Source: Hemicordylus capensis (lineage: Eukaryota; Chordata; Lepidosauria; Squamata; Cordylidae). Taken from it: 64,000 nt of DNA. Positions 57,740 to 64,000 of this stretch are shown piece by piece (position 1 is the stretch's first letter; each line of letters begins with the position of its first letter). The notes beneath the pieces are model-generated. The model saw only the letters and a list, made by a program, of their open reading frames with translations. It was not told where the DNA came from and did no database searches. The stretch spans positions 5,160,001 to 5,224,000 of the forward strand of contig NC_069671.1 in the NCBI RefSeq assembly GCF_027244095.1, read 5' to 3'. A program made the position numbers and the translations under genes.

Positions 57740-57758
57740 ACTACACCTCCCAGAATGC
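57740..57758 (+). promoter_or_regulatory. ZNF143/STAF-like site
   Basis: The 19-bp stretch ACTACACCTCCCAGAATGC differs from the ZNF143 consensus ACTACAATTCCCAGAATGC at only two central bases. It is about 195 bp upstream of the UFD1 start. Confidence 0.7.
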
Positions 57759-58743
57759 AAGGCGGGTGGGTGGTGCCTCGTCTGTTTTCTTCCGTGTGGG
57801 CGGGGCTCACGACGCGTTCGTCAATGGTCTTGTTTACGTCGTTGCTCTCAGAAACAAAATGGCGGCTGAAAACACGCTTTCCCCTGCTAATGAGAAACGT
57901 GTTAAAAAAAAGTAGTGCTCCTCGCAGCCGTCACTTCCGGTTCTGATGCGAGATAAGAGTAGCAGAAGTCGTGCATAGCAATCAATGTAAATAAAGCTGG
58001 CTACGTTTTAAAAACGCACTGCTCTTTAAAAAGTAAAAGTAAAAGACATCATCTTTGCCAAGTATCTTTCTTCTGTACTGGTGCGCACATGATTTGTGTG
58101 TGTATTTAATACTGCCTTTCAAAAAAACCCAATATGCACTAAGTGGTTTATTTACTTATTATATTTGCATACCGCTCTGACAGCGAATAAAACAAATTGA
58201 AACCTTAAAAACCATTTTAAATCACCAGAAAAAGCCACCGCACGGCAGCATTTTAAAAGGGAGAGAATGCAAAGCACACATTCAATCAAATATTTCAAAA
58301 AAGAGGACTTTCGCCTCTAGCCCTGTATGCTTTGCTGAGTTTTTACGTTGATTTTCAAGCGATTTGATTTCCAAGGCGTTTTTACATGAATCCATAGATC
58401 TTTCCAGCTCCTCATCCCCCGCACATGGAGGACAGACCCAGCTGCAAACGGGAACCGGAAATCCTTCTAGAGAACTATTTAGCCCCTCCCACCGCCTTTC
58501 TTGTCCGCGCCGCTGTGACTGGTGGAGAGGTGGTAGGATGTTGTCCAATCAAAATCAAGGGAGAGTGAACGGGTATGCCATTGGGCGAGACTCGGAGCCT
58601 GGCGGCCAATGAGGGAAGCCAGCAGCTTGGCGCCTTCTTTTGTCCAGAGGAAAAGTTAAGTTCTCTCTTGGCGCCGCCGCCGCTAGCTACCGTCTTAGTC
58701 GCCAGCCTTAATCGGGACCCTTTCCTGGGATCGCTCTTCGGTC

Positions 58744-64000
<5,257 letters not shown>

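Larger units (their letters stand above)
57400..57970 (-). promoter_or_regulatory. UFD1: CpG-rich UFD1 promoter
   Basis: GC-rich sequence upstream of the UFD1 start. It holds a ZNF143-like site, an AAAATGGCGGC YY1-type site (57856-57866) and an ACTTCCGG ETS-type site near 57940. Confidence 0.75.

Noticed and set aside
57016-57915. Open frames of 161-247 codons on both strands near 57.0-57.9 kb
   Set aside because: They run through a GC-rich SINE, the UFD1 start and its promoter. No family motif and no conserved start.

Overview
This is a vertebrate nuclear window, almost certainly from a squamate reptile (lizard or snake). The genes are intron-rich with GT..AG junctions. The spaces between exons are filled with squamate-type repeats: SINEs with 5S-rRNA-like and tRNA-like heads, tRNA SINEs with a Bov-B-like tail (Sauria type), a Bov-B LINE piece, L2/CR1 LINE 3' ends and hAT foldback MITEs. 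Species cannot be read from the window. All family names come from recall of protein and repeat families, not from a search.

Five host genes are present, in the order known from human 22q11.2 (DiGeorge/velocardiofacial region). HIRA (-) has exons 1-16 and the start of exon 17, from 34893 leftward to the window edge. MRPL40 (+) is complete, 36712-40353. C22orf39 (-) is complete, 41600-43875. UFD1 (-) is complete, 45482-57545. CDC45 (+) has exons 1-8, from 58744 to the right edge. Every exon junction was checked by hand for splice sites and codon phase. The rebuilt frames are 679 residues so far for HIRA, 200 for MRPL40, 105 for C22orf39, 307 for UFD1 and 216 so far for CDC45.

HIRA/MRPL40 and UFD1/CDC45 are head-to-head pairs with CpG-rich promoters. 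The products act separately: HIRA deposits histone H3.3, MRPL40 is a mitoribosomal protein, C22orf39 is a small twin-CX9C protein, UFD1 is a p97/VCP ubiquitin adaptor, and CDC45 is part of the CMG replicative helicase. Their linkage is conserved synteny, not an operon.

The most striking non-host feature is a nearly whole Tc1/mariner transposon (15422-17044) in HIRA intron 8. It has an open 340-residue DD34E transposase and about 200-bp inverted repeats of the IR/DR type. Its sequence looks like the Tc1 lineage of fish and lampreys, so horizontal transfer is a real possibility. Other notable items are a family of ~135-bp foldback MITEs whose 8-bp target duplications mostly fit the Buster pattern nnnTAnnn, a chimeric 5S/tRNA SINE, and a LINE remnant repeatedly joined to (TAA)n tracts. 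I found no convincing new gene system.
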